A DNA stretch of 64,000 nt from Gracilaria domingensis (Eukaryota > Rhodophyta > Florideophyceae > Gracilariales > Gracilariaceae). The notes beneath the pieces were generated by a model. It saw only the letters and a program-made list of their open reading frames with translations, was not told the DNA's origin and searched no databases. The stretch is taken from the NCBI GenBank assembly GCA_022539475.1, contig VCMS01000001.1, positions 1-64,000 of the forward strand, in the 5' to 3' direction. The translations under genes and the position numbers were made by a program. Shown piece by piece: positions 8,899 through 19,929 of this stretch; position 1 is the first letter of the stretch; the number at the start of each line of letters is the position of its first letter.

Positions 8899-11580
8899 AT
8901 GAGGCATCTTCCCGCTGGGATACAGGAAGGCCTGACGGAATCGTTGAAGGAGACGAATATCATCGCCTGGGACATCAATGAGTTGCGCCCAGCCGATGTA
9001 CCGGTTGCTCACTCGTTCGAGCTGACCGACGACGCCCCTATTCACTCCCGTGCTCGTCGTATGCCTCCTAGGCACAACGAGATCGTAAGGAAAGAAGTGG
9101 ATGAGCTCTTGGAGACTGGTATAATTACCCCTTCGGCGTCAGCCTGGTCCTTTCCAGTGGTCATTGCGACCAAGAAGGACGGCAGGCCAAGGTTCTGCGT
9201 TGACTATCGTCAGCTCAACCGCGTGATGAAGCCCGATCGCTGGCCTCTCCCCCGAATTGAGGAGATATTCGACGACTTGGGTGGTGCGAAGGTCTTCACT
9301 ACACTTGATCTGTTCTGTGGATACTGGCAGGTCCGTATGGCGGAAGAGTGCAAAGAGATGACAACATTCACTTGCCGATACGGGACCTATAAGTTTGAGG
9401 TAATGCCATTTGGCCTCATGAACGCCCCGTCGACATTCCAGAGGATGATGGATGAAGTTCTCCGTGGCCTACCGTTCGTCAGAGTCTACATTGACGACGT
9501 GGTAATCTTCTCAAAGACCATGGAGGGACACCTGGAACATTGTCGGGCGGTGTTCGAGCGCATTCGCGAAGCTGGTCTCAAGGTTAAGGTGACCAAGTGC
9601 AGCTTTGCACAGTCGAAGATTAAGTTGCTAGGACACGTTTTGGACGGAGAGGGTATCTACGCCGATGAAGAGAAGGTTTCGGCGATCTTGAAGGCCCCTG
9701 TACCAAGAAACGCGTCCGAGTTGAGGAGCTTTTTGGGCTTAGCTGGATACTACCGCAGATTCATCAAGAACTTCGCCGAGAGCTCAGCTGCATTGCACGC
9801 GGCGACCTCGGCGAAGCGCGGGAAGTTCGTGTGGACAGAAGAGATGCAGGATGCTTTCGAGGATCTGAAGATGAAGCTAACGACTCCACCAGTGTTGGCC
9901 TATCCGGACTTCGCGGAGCCTTTCATCGTCGAGACGGATGCGTCTTCCGTGTCCCTTGGGGCGGTTCTCTGTCAGAAGAAAGAGGATGGGAAGGTACATC
10001 CCATCCACTACGCCTCACGCACGATGACTGAGGCAGAGAGGAAGTACAGCACCTGCGAAAGGGAAGCCCTTGCAGTGGTGTTTGCGTTCAAGAAGTTCCG
10101 CGTGTACCTCCTCTCCGAGAACATATTCGAAGTAATCACGGACCACCAGGCTTTGCAGTATGCGTTCAGGAAAAGGGACATCCATGGGCGCTTGGCCCGC
10201 TGGATGGACTTCATGGCGGAGTACAACTACCGCGTCCGGTACCGCCCTGGTCCAGAGAACAAAGGACCCGATTATCTGTCGAGGATTGAGATTGAGGGAG
10301 GTGGCGAGCCGCTGGACAGTGCGGAGGAGTTTGTCACCGCCGTGTTGTGGGAAGACCCGAACCTGTCGGAGTTGGAGCCGTATTTGTTGAACATCGCAAG
10401 GTTCTTGGCCGGTGTGCCTATCCAGGAGCACAACATCATGCTCCGTCAGGCGATCCGGCGCAATGCCAAGAAGTTCATGTTGTGGAACAACACGTTGTTT
10501 CGTCGAGAGCCGGCCGGGTTGACCGCGGTTCCTTCGAAAGACGGACGTTTGGAGGCACTGAAGATGCTTCACGATGACATAGGGCACTGGGACGAAGGAG
10601 CAACGAGGAAGTTGGTCCGCGAAAGGTTCTGGTGGCCGTCGGTATATGATGACGTCAAGGATTACGTTCGAGGGTGTGACGAGTGTCAACGCGCCGCCAA
10701 TCCTGCGGTGTATCGCACCATCTTCAGAACCCCAGTGACCGGACTGTTCGAAACCTTTTCGATGGACTTCGCTGGGCCCTTGCCGCGTTCACGTACGGGG
10801 AAGAGGTTCGTACTGATTGCGGTGGAACATCTCACAGGATGGCCTATCGCTGTTGCCACGGAGAACTCGGTCTCCGACACCGTCATCAAGTTCATCGAGG
10901 AAGAGATTATTCGTCCGTTCGGTCTTCCGAGGACGATCGTGTCTGATAACGCGAACGCGTTCGTTTCGCGGGCTGTCGACGACTACTTGAAGAAGAAGGA
11001 GATCCATAGGAGGCCAGTCTTGCCGTACGCGCCGATGTCGAACGGTAGGGCTGAGCGTATGGTCGGAACGGTGAAGAAGGCCATCAAGAAGACGGTGATG
11101 CGCCCTGGGATAGACTGGGAAGAGGCGTTGCCGAAGGTCGTGTATGGCTATCGAAGGCGTCCCCGTGGAGTTGTAGCCTCACCGTTCGAGTTGATGTATG
11201 GAGTGAAGCCACGCATGATGGCGAACGATGCCATGGCCCTTCTCACAGACGCCACGCCTGAACAGCGAACGCTGGAATTGCTGGGCGTTGCAGGGAAGAG
11301 AGCCATGCAAGTCGCGCGGGGCTTCGTCCCCAGGGAGGAGAAAAAGCAAGTAAGGACGTTCAACGTCGGGGACGAGGTGCTTGTGGCGCATGGACAAGCG
11401 CTGAACCCGAAGAAGAAGTGGCCGGCATTCGAGTCCTTCTTCTATGGTCCGTGTAAGGTGACGAAGGCCCAGCATCCTCGTTACGAACTGGTGTCTTCGC
11501 ACGGAAGGGTGACAAGAAATGCAGTACACGCCCGTAGGTTGGTGTTGTACAAGCGTCGCCCCATCCACCTTCGAGCCTAA
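8899..11580 (+). mobile_element. Ty3/Gypsy pol ORF (RT-RNase H-integrase)
   Basis: A fossil LTR-retrotransposon pol region of about 893 codons. The parts in order are: reverse transcriptase (FCVDYRQLNRVM, FGLMNAPSTFQRMM, YIDDVVIFSK), RNase H (VETDASSVSLGAVL, ITDHQALQYAF), the H2C2 zinc domain of integrase (GHWDEG...CDECQ), the DDE core (SMDFAGPL, VSDNANAFVS, GRAERMVGTVKK) and a C-terminal integrase tail. The order RT-RH-IN and the motifs place it in Ty3/Gypsy (Metaviridae). The frame looks whole, but I found no gag, protease or LTRs around it, so the element as a whole is incomplete. Its age cannot be estimated without LTRs. Confidence 0.95.
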
Positions 11581-11824
11581 GTCCTGTCGTTGACTTGGTT
11601 TCAGAACAGACGGTAGGTCTTTTAGTCGCTGAGCGGGGGCGCACCAGAGGTTGTGTGCCCCGTCGCGCAGTTGAGGAAACATCGCCGTCGAAAGTCAAAG
11701 GAAATAAGCGAAGTAAATGGAAGGCGAAGAGCGTGGAGATAAACGTTAAAAACAAGGGGAATGTTCTCAAGTTTACGCATTTGGGATGTCTACTTACGTA
11801 CGCTGCTAAGTCGAGACCTAATCA
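11581..11824. other. Right flank of Gypsy pol
   Basis: Short, with no ORF of note between the pol stop and the end of the minus-strand peptidase-like ORF. No LTR is recognised. Confidence 0.4.
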
Positions 11825-12899
11825 TTAGCCATGATGGCTCTGGGTGAAGAACACCTCCCGAACCTCAGTCACCTTGGGGTTCCCACCTCCACCGCAAAGG
11901 GCCAAGCTCTCCGGGCAAAGGTGCAGAGGCTGTTCTTCGACCCCATCCAGAATCATGAGACTTGCAGAATCCACCCCGACGACATGGTCGACTTCATCCC
12001 CCTTCATGAGGCGAACCAGCAAGAACGGGCCGCGGCTGTAGGCATGGGCGATAGCGTCGAAAGTTCGCAGTCGAGCACGAGTGCGGCGCAGCCCGAGGCC
12101 GATCCCCAAACTCTCGACGAAACGCGTCGCGGAGGAGATATTGCGGAATGTAACCGGGGACTCGGACAGGCGAGAAAGAGTGTAATTCGCAGCCGAGGTT
12201 CCCGCCATACGGTGAATTACGTTCACGAGGGATGTGACGACACAATTTCGCCCCCCGTCAGAAGTCATAAAAAGGCGGCGGGAATTGGTCGCGAGAAAAG
12301 GGCGGGTTGCCGCGTTGAATGCCCTTGTACCAGGGCCACCGATCTCAAGTTTGCACCCAGGAAATAGGCAGGCGATCCGAACGGCACGAGAAGCAATGCC
12401 GGAATTGCGCGTGGCGCTACGAAGGCGCCTGTCGGGTAGAGTGAAGAGATCTGTATCGGTGTTGATGTTACCCACATCAAACTGTTGGCTTCTTTCGGTG
12501 CAGTGACGGATGCCAATGACAGGAAGATTGTTTGTCAACGGCTCCATGTTGAAAGTGCCTCTGTGGATGGAATAGAAATGTTCAAGACCTCCGTTACGAC
12601 GTGCAGAGCCATACAACCTCCCCTTTTCGAATTCTACGTGCCCAAACTTTGTACCGTCGCCGAACATGATGCACTCCAACCTCCATTTGGGGACGGCCTG
12701 CTGGTTGGGCGCAACATTTCTGCCGTCCATGGCGTCTTCGAAGGACAGATCCGATTCATTCGCGCTGCCCGAAGAAGAAGAAGAGGTAGAAGCCAGGTCA
12801 ATGACGGCTCCGGTCATTGTAACAGAGGGGTCGTGGGACTTCCTGCGCCTGCCACGGGAGGTAAGTGGACGATGCACACGGGTCATGACGACTTCGTCG
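11825..12899 (-). CDS. Papain/C39-like cysteine-peptidase-fold ORF, portion left of element A
   Basis: This is the C-terminal portion of a minus-strand ORF, read into the LTR of element A, which entered the gene at 12899/12900. The first 120 residues here are Ser-rich and basic. A likely catalytic arrangement follows: Cys (codon at 12244-12242) in GGRNCVVTSLVNVIHRM at the head of a helix, His (11986-11984) in DEVDHVVGVD, and Asp in ILDGVE, the order and spacing of papain-fold and C39-type cysteine peptidases. The GPFLLVRL strand just before the His fits that fold. The reading continues beyond the other end of element A (28638-28960). It lies antisense just downstream of the Gypsy pol, so it may be a host gene or an antisense ORF of that element. 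Confidence 0.5.
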
Positions 12900-13745
12900 T
12901 GTGGTGCAAACCCCGAGAACGGGAGAAAGACACGAAAGGTGTTCGGAGCCTTCCCCTCAATAGGGTAGCAACAGCAATAGAGCCCCTCACGGGTAGGTGC
13001 ACTAGCCGGGCGTAAACCGGGACCTACCGTCACGATGTACGGGTGAGGGTATGAGATGGCCGAGAAGTCGGATGGAGATACACGTGAGTGTGTGTAATCC
13101 TCAGATGAGGTCTAATAATCCACGGAAGTGGCGGAGACAACGACTACGTGTCGGAGGTTCACAAACCACGAAAGGGTGGGCGACAAGCCCAAAAAGGGGA
13201 AACGGGAACCCAAGTGAATGGGGAAAACCAAAGAGGAAACCCGGCGACGCGGCGAACGAGAGTAGGGCCACGAGAGACACGAGCGAACAAGACGAAGCCC
13301 TATACAGGGGTGAGTATCCACGACAGTGTGTAATAATGAACGGTAAATAACAACGACGGTGTCGGCTCCTGGTGAACAGGGTGGTTAAACTAACCGTGCA
13401 CGACGCGGCCAACCCTCGAAGAGGTGTGGGAACACGCGAAGGCGGTGCAGCTTAGAGCCAAGAACTAAGGTTCAACCCTGGTTGGGGAGCTTTACTTGGC
13501 GGCGAGGGCCGAAGGCCGAGCCACTATATAGTGTAGTAATCCCCCTAAAATATGTCCAAAACTATCAAAAGAAATATCTAAATTACCAGCAATGCTGTGC
13601 CACCCGTCCCTTGCAACCGTGCTACACGTGTCTGACAAGCCAGCAATGCTGTGCCAACCTCAGCACTGCCTTCTACCTTCCCTGCGCAGCAGGCCCAAGA
13701 GTTCCTCGCAAAGCGAGCATATACCGCAAAATGCGTTGCACTACA
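12900..13745 (-). repeat. Element A 3' LTR
   Basis: 846 bp, near-identical to 27782-28632. It begins TGTGGTGCAA and ends TTGCACTACA on the plus strand. It contains several CCNN-loop-NNGG hairpins, for example at 13060-13071, 13099-13110 and 13120-13131. Confidence 0.93.
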
Positions 13746-13758
13746 TATCCCCCTCCTT
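13746..13758 (-). promoter_or_regulatory. Element A polypurine tract
   Basis: On the minus strand this reads AAGGAGGGGGATA, directly next to the 3' LTR, the place where plus-strand DNA synthesis is primed in LTR elements. Element B has a near copy at 24873-24885. Confidence 0.8.
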
Positions 13759-15936
13759 AGGTGCGAACACCACGTCGCGATGACGGTTGAAGCACCGGAC
13801 AAGCCAACAAAGTTGGGTAACATCACCGCAGGAGCGGTATATGCGAGCCATCGCCAGTTTTCCAGGTTGCGCTCCGGTTCTCCGAGTCCTTCTTCCTGCT
13901 TCCAAGCCTCCTCCGGAGCTGCTATTGCCACCCGATGACGGGCTTCGAGCCTCCCGACATTGTGGCAGAATTGCTTACAGTACGCCCAGAATGGCGTTCT
14001 CCGCGTTTGAACGACGTTCTTGCGTTGAGCGGAACACCACGCGAACATGCGGCACGATATCCCCAATGGGTGCTCCAAACAACGTCAATGACGGATACTC
14101 CTTGTGCGACACGACCAACACAGCCCTAATACGATAGGTGCAACAAGCCCTCCATGACCCGGAAACGGGGTTTTCACTTCCTCACCACGTCACTGACGGT
14201 TCAAGAAAACCACCCGCAAACATGCGGTCTGACCTCCCAAACTGGGTCTCGTATCACGTCAATGACGGTACAGCACACGCGCGAAGCGGCTAGCAAACTC
14301 CCAGAACACTGGTGACGAAATGCCATAACCTTCCCGAAAACGGGGCTTTAAACTCCATACCACGTCGTTGACGGACACTTAAACAAGCATGCAGTACTGC
14401 GGTAGGCTCTTGGGCATCGACGCACGCGAAATCGCGGTTCCCTCTTACCCTTCCAGGGTCTTCCAACCGATAATATCGGGAGTTTGACAAAGTTCCAGAA
14501 ATCTGGCTGAAAACTGACATGTACAAGCCCGTAAACGGGTCCGGAGTTCACAGCCCGTCAATGACGGAGTGCCATATCCACCCGCAAGACTGCGGCAGAC
14601 TCAGTGAGTCAAATACGCACGCTTCGGCGGACTTCTTTCCCTTTCCAGGGCTTCATGAACCGAGATATCGGGGTTTCCGGTCAATCCCATATTGGGGCGT
14701 TTCAATCGTTGCCGCAACGCGGAAAGAAACCATCGGGAGATGTGATCGCTCTGCGCGCTGAAAGCGTGGAAGCCAACCTCAAGGAGGAAGTATCCCGTTG
14801 AAGAAACGGAGCTCATACCGTCGAGATACAGACGTGTTTTCAATAAATATAATATTAACGTCAACAACCCAAATCTTCGGCTTCCTCAATCCGTCTTCGA
14901 CGTGACCAGATCCCAACTGGGAGTGAACATACGCAACACAGCGCCGGCATGCCGTGCAACGAAACCCAGTGGTGGGAAAGAGACAGCGTCATAGACGAAA
15001 CGAAAATCCGTCCTTCGGAATATATTAAACCGGTAGTCCGTGAACTTCTCCAACCCGAAAACGGTGAGTACAGCCTGAAGCAGTGTAGGATCCTTATTAA
15101 AGGCAAACAGCAGACGTTGTAGAAAGCCCGTGAAAACGGAGATAACCAAACCAGCAAGGCTGAGAACAACAGTAACACCATGAAAATGGGTCATATAACA
15201 AATAGAAACTTTCGAACAAGAAGTGTATCCTCCGGTATCAGACCGTGTAGAAACGCACGAAAGCCAGTCGGAAAGTGTTCCAAAGCCCGTGTAAACGGTG
15301 AAATGAATTACCAACCGCAGTGCGGGAAAGAATGAAGCTCCCGAGAAATCGGTCGACCAAAAATTATCCTCGACTACGAGAGTGACGAGCATTATGCAAG
15401 GCCGTGAAAACCGATGAAAATCGTGGTTCTTACGCAATCTGCGTGACGTTCTAGAATATCCACGGCACAGAGTGGACAGCGAGTGCCGTAAAACGGAGAA
15501 AACCCGTTGTTGACGAGAACGAACCCTGGTAAACAGGAATTTAACGCCAACCAGCCATGCTGGGCAGAAACTCGAAACGGTATTAAACCCGGTAGATACA
15601 CGTGATATACACGGAAACAGTACCTCCTTCTGAAAGGGAAAAACCATTCTTGTGATCCACAAAGATGGAAGTGAACCAGCAAGCTGGATAAAAAACCTTT
15701 CAGGGTTATAACTTTGAAAATCGAACATGTGCGGCTCGACACGACACAAGTCGGACTTCAACCGCAAAATGCGAGTACAAAATTCTTCTCTTCACTTCTG
15801 AATATCCATTCCTCTTCTAGAGTCTCTGAATTCCTCTTCTGAGTGTCCATTCCTCTTCTGAGTGAACTTCTTCATCTTCTCCTCTTCCTGAGGGCAACGT
15901 GTCTTCTTTTAAATTTTCTCTACCCAGAGTGCACCT
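13759..15936 (-). other. Element A non-coding tail with hairpin array
   Basis: 2.2 kb without a convincing ORF. It carries a long series of short perfect hairpins, most of form CCNN-(3-5)-NNGG. Examples: 15128-15139, 15178-15189, 15287-15298, 15315-15325, 15341-15352, 15551-15563 and 15676-15687. On the plus strand several loops are GAAA or GTAA. Near 13.8-14.6 kb, dyads of type CGTCAATGACGG recur at least five times. Confidence 0.7.
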
Positions 15937-17735
15937 TCACGACGTAAATGTCGGTACAGTACTCCACTGGAGGTCGTCGTACGTCCTCGAAGGAGGTTCC
16001 TTATGCGTACCCTCCGTCATGACGGGCTCACCAACGTCTCGAACTCGAGAAACTTTCAGTGTTGACGGGAGTCCCAAGCAGGGAGGCGGATTGCCTACCA
16101 CGGCGCGTGCCGATTCACGTGACTCCAGACGACGGTTCGTGGCTGCGGCACTGCCGGTCGACTGAACTGACGCACTGCGTGATGCAGGGCTCGTGTCACG
16201 AGATTCGTGGCGCGCACGGACTCCTGCAACGGCAGTGTGTGTTATCCCTAAATCAGGGTTGTAATCCGTTTCTCGAAATAGTGGGGCACCGTCATGACTT
16301 GGTGAACCGTCGTGACGTGCGTACGACAACTTCCCCACGGACGGGCCTGGCTCTACTTCCTCCAAACCCGATCCGGGGTGCTTACTTCTATCTTCATCGA
16401 GAGTCTCTTCTTCCTGCTCTGCAGTGTGGTGGATACAGGCATCAGCGGCGACCTTCTTACTTTGCGCCTGCATACGCAGTGTTGGGCGGTCGTCAGCGAC
16501 GATATGCAACTGCGTGGCGACCGGAATACTCCGTACAGCAGTATCCCGCGTAACCGTAGCCGTGCTCTGCCGAGAAATCGGGTGATCAACTTCAACTTCC
16601 GGCGTTGCCGAGGGAACATCTCGAACGAGAGTGTACTCCGCGTCCTGCGTCTGAGCGACGATAGGCGCGGGTTCGTGCGACGATTCCTCAAGCGGGTGAG
16701 CATTACCAGTATCCTGGGACATTTTCGAGTCCGTAGATTGCGTTACTTGTCCCTCTGAAGGGTTGCGATCCCTCTTAGAAGGTTGTGCGTCCTCCGCAGA
16801 GTCCTGCGCGTCAGCGGCCAACTTCGGCGCGTTCTTTCCGACTTCAGCACGCTGCAGCAAATGTTCCTGCCCACTGACAGTGGTGTACTTAGCAATCACG
16901 TCCTTGACGGTGTCTTGCGGCACTTCTGCCTCCACTTCTTCTCTCCGTAAATCACGGGATATCTGCGACGGTAGCAACACCGGTGATTCACTTTCCGCGA
17001 CAATGCGTGCGTGTCCCTCCCCCTCCTTAGACGGAGCGTCATGGGTAGCTGTAGAAACACCCAAATGACGGGGATAAACGCCGCACAGATGCGTGAGAGT
17101 AGAAAAGCCGTTCTGGCAAACATCCGAAAGCTTCGGGAGCATTGAGAAACCCAACGATTGGGAACGCATACGCATACCCTGCTTTACAGGTTGAATGTCT
17201 ACTCGTACAGGAACTGTAGTTTCCACCGTAAGAACGGGATCATCAACGACTTCATCGTTCTTAGAGCAAGCGTTCTCGTCACGAGCATGTGACGATGTCC
17301 GCTTGACAGCGTGTTGCTTCTCGTTGAGCCGTTCGCAAGCGCGATTCATAGCACGCTGTACAGCGGTGGGCATTCCTGTGAGCCATAACTTCCAACATCT
17401 TTCATAATCCGTAGAGTACGGTACACTATCCAGCATTGGTTGAGCATCATCTCTCTTTGAAGAGGACATTGTTTGAGTCTCTGTCGCGCCAGACCGACGG
17501 TAGTCGAGGCAAGCGAACCAAGATTCATTCGAAAGCTTGGCAAACACAACCATTGATATGGGCAAACACTCCGAATCGTTCGGTCTCCCTTTCGAACGTT
17601 TCGAAATATCTTCCACCTCCTTAGAGTGTAGTACACCGATCGCATCGGCAGCACATATCTCAGAAGAGGCAACTGCCATAGGATGAGGTAAAACAGATCC
17701 AATAACTTGGTTGTGAGCCAGATACTGGTGCTTAC
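15937..17735 (-). CDS. Element A accessory ORF downstream of protease
   Basis: About 600 codons of element A, lying on the far side of element B from its protease. The first residues (NQVIGSVLPHPMA) match a stretch that follows the protease in element B (NQVIGQTFPHPKA), so the two elements are collinear here. The rest is Ser/Thr/Glu/Asp-rich and low in hydrophobic content, without reverse transcriptase, RNase H or integrase motifs. It is a fossil element protein of unknown role. Confidence 0.6.
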
Positions 17736-18583
17736 TGTAGTGCAATGACCCCGGGAACTCCGGCCTCGCTCGTGCTGCTAATCGCAGATGTGCCGGTATG
17801 CCGGAATGGTGTCTCAGATGGTGAGGATAGGATAGCCCTGGGTGGGAGAATGTTTATTTGTTGGCCTGGTTGTGGGCACATCAGGTGTCCACGTGGTGGA
17901 TATTGCCGCTTTTGCGGATTGCCCCTTTGAGCCGACGGGGCACGGTACACGTGTGTGGCTGTGGCCGGATGTGTGCCGGGATATTTGTTTGATTAGATAC
18001 TGTAGTGATCCCTACTTAAGGGCCGGCCGACTGGCCATCCTTCTGGGAAGTAAAGTCAACCGAGTGTTCGGCTCTAAGTCTATCGCCCGCACGCGACCGC
18101 GACTCTTCGGAGAGCGTCCGTGTCGAATACGGCAGTGCTTATCCGCCTCGCGTCTCTGAGGAGCCACCGTTTACATACGGACATTGTCGTTTATTTTGGT
18201 GCCTTGTTTTGTTCTTGTTTTTCCCGTTCTTACGGCTGTTCTCCGCCCGGTTATCAGGTTATTATTTCTTTTGCTTTGTTTCTCCTTTTCTTTTCCCTTC
18301 TATTACAGGGCCTGTGTCTGTATACACGGCTCTTTTCCTTCGTTTGCCACTACATTTGCCCGCACCGCTGTCTCGGATCTTCCACATCTGTGGCTGGTCT
18401 TTCCCCCCCGACCTCCGTCTGTAAGTCAGGAACGGGTCGCCCGGAGTTACGCCCGGCACTTGTCGACCCCATCGGAGGGCTCTTCCGCTGCGCCACCCCT
18501 CACAGGGAGCAAGGCTGAACTCCTTGAGTGCTTCCGCGTATGCGGCTGGTTTTTGTCCGTTCGCGTCACGGTTTTGCACTACA
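17736..18583 (+). repeat. Element B 5' LTR
   Basis: 848 bp, TGTAGTGCAA...TTGCACTACA, near-identical to 24886-25733. It includes hairpins such as CCGG-TATG-CCGG (17793-17804) and CCGC-TTTT-GCGG (17906-17917). Confidence 0.95.
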
Positions 18584-18586
18584 AAG

Positions 18587-18600
18587 TGGTCTCCCGACTT
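18587..18600 (+). promoter_or_regulatory. Element B primer-binding site (tRNA-Tyr-like)
   Basis: TGGTCTCCCGACTT lies 3 nt after the 5' LTR. It would pair with a tRNA ending AAGTCGGGAGACCA. The GGGAGACCA end is like eukaryotic tRNA-Tyr, which starts with C1; the tRNA identity is inference. The same 14-mer is used by element A. Confidence 0.75.
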
Positions 18601-18710
18601 AGAAAGATCGGCGGGTCCGCTTCAGCGGTTTCTTTTCTTTGTCGCTTTTGCCTGGTTTGGTTTTCAGGAAGTCTCGAAGTCGAGTTCGTCGTTTCCGAAG
18701 TGTCGGTCTG

Positions 18711-19745
18711 ATGTCTATATTGGCGCCGAATGAAGTTCGGAATCTTTCTCTGCCGAGGTCTGCTGATGGCACTGTCACTGTGCCTCCGCGACCGCAATCC
18801 GAGGAGGATGCTTCCAATCACGTTGGACTTGACCCTGACATTAGAAAGACCCGACCTTTCCCTTCGGTACCCCCAGATTCTGGGCTAGTTTCGGCCGCAC
18901 TCGTGGCGAAAGCTTGCCCTTCTGGAGGGTTCCTTGCCCTTTACTCCGAGTTGGAGGCTCATATTTGCTCTTTGCAGCTCATGCAGTCCTCAATTCGTGA
19001 GGCTTTGAACGCCCTTATTGAAAAGGTTGATGAAACCCTCAAGAGGGATGTTCGCGGTGATGTTCGCAATTTGCGTTGTGAAGTGGACGCCATTCTGGAA
19101 TATGTTCGTTCTGGCGATAATCCTCTGAGAAGGTACAACTCGAGGTTGATTGATATTGACCATCGTTTGCGTACGTTGGAGAATGCCATCTTGATGGACA
19201 ATCGTTCTTCCGACTACTCGGATTCTGAGCCCAGCGGTGGGAAACATCGACGCCCGTCAGGTTCGAAGGGTTGCACGCGGCGAACGAAGTTCGATTCAGA
19301 TGTCTCTGAGACCTCAGAGTTTGATACCGCCTCATCGGATTGGACATATTCGTCTGACTCCTCAATTGGAGCTTGGAGTCGTGAGCTCAGCCGCATGCGC
19401 GGGAATCTCTCATCTAACGAGTTGCTCTGTGAAGCGTTAGTTCCGAAGAAATCGGTCACCTTTTCGAAGGCTTTTTCTATATCGCCAGTTGATGCTGACT
19501 GTGTACCGTATCATACGGTGGAGCCCATTCGGGATATGACTCTGCCCAGGAATTCTGCTGAGTGGGATTCCGCACTGCCGCTCAATACGGAGATTATCTG
19601 CGTCAGAGTTCTGCAGTCATCTGTCACAATTGTTATGGCAGAGGACACGCAACATCTCTTTGTATGCACCCTCTTCGGGATTTGGACACGATCATCGTGC
19701 GTTTCGAATCGTTGGCTCCGGAAGAACAGGAGAGTGTGCCATTGA
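18711..19745 (+). CDS. Element B gag-like region
   Basis: The fossil gag region begins at the Met at 18711 (MSILAPNEVRN). A helical segment with heptad-like spacing (LMQSSIREALNALIEKVDE) is followed by Ser/Asp-rich linkers. A CCHC zinc knuckle (CHNCYGRGHATSLC) is encoded at about 19,636-19,680. It resembles the gag of element A in order and composition. Hairpins continue through the coding part, for example at 18872-18884. Confidence 0.7.
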   Translation: MSILAPNEVRNLSLPRSADGTVTVPPRPQSEEDASNHVGLDPDIRKTRPFPSVPPDSGLVSAALVAKACPSGGFLALYSELEAHICSLQLMQSSIREALNALIEKVDETLKRDVRGDVRNLRCEVDAILEYVRSGDNPLRRYNSRLIDIDHRLRTLENAILMDNRSSDYSDSEPSGGKHRRPSGSKGCTRRTKFDSDVSETSEFDTASSDWTYSSDSSIGAWSRELSRMRGNLSSNELLCEALVPKKSVTFSKAFSISPVDADCVPYHTVEPIRDMTLPRNSAEWDSALPLNTEIICVRVLQSSVTIVMAEDTQHLFVCTLFGIWTRSSCVSNRWLRKNRRVCH

Positions 19746-19929
19746 ATTCTTACCTTCTTGCGAAGGACGATTTCGAAGTATCCTCTCCTCTCGAGGCGTC
19801 GAGTCCTGCCGTTTCTCGGTCGCTTCCTGTCCGTCAGGTCATCAACAACATCACCACTGCTGTGAAACAACCCGTTCTGCGGGAGAAAACTCGTCCGTTT
19901 CAAACGGCATTGACTCAGAAAAACTGAGC

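Noticed and set aside
10015-11007. Minus-strand ORFs inside the Gypsy pol region
   Set aside because: Shadows of the conserved RT, RNase H and integrase frame.
13470-13500. tRNA-like B-box (GGTTCAACCC) in the LTR of element A, with a copy in the other LTR
   Set aside because: The flanks do not form a T-arm, anticodon arm or acceptor stem, so it is not a tRNA gene.
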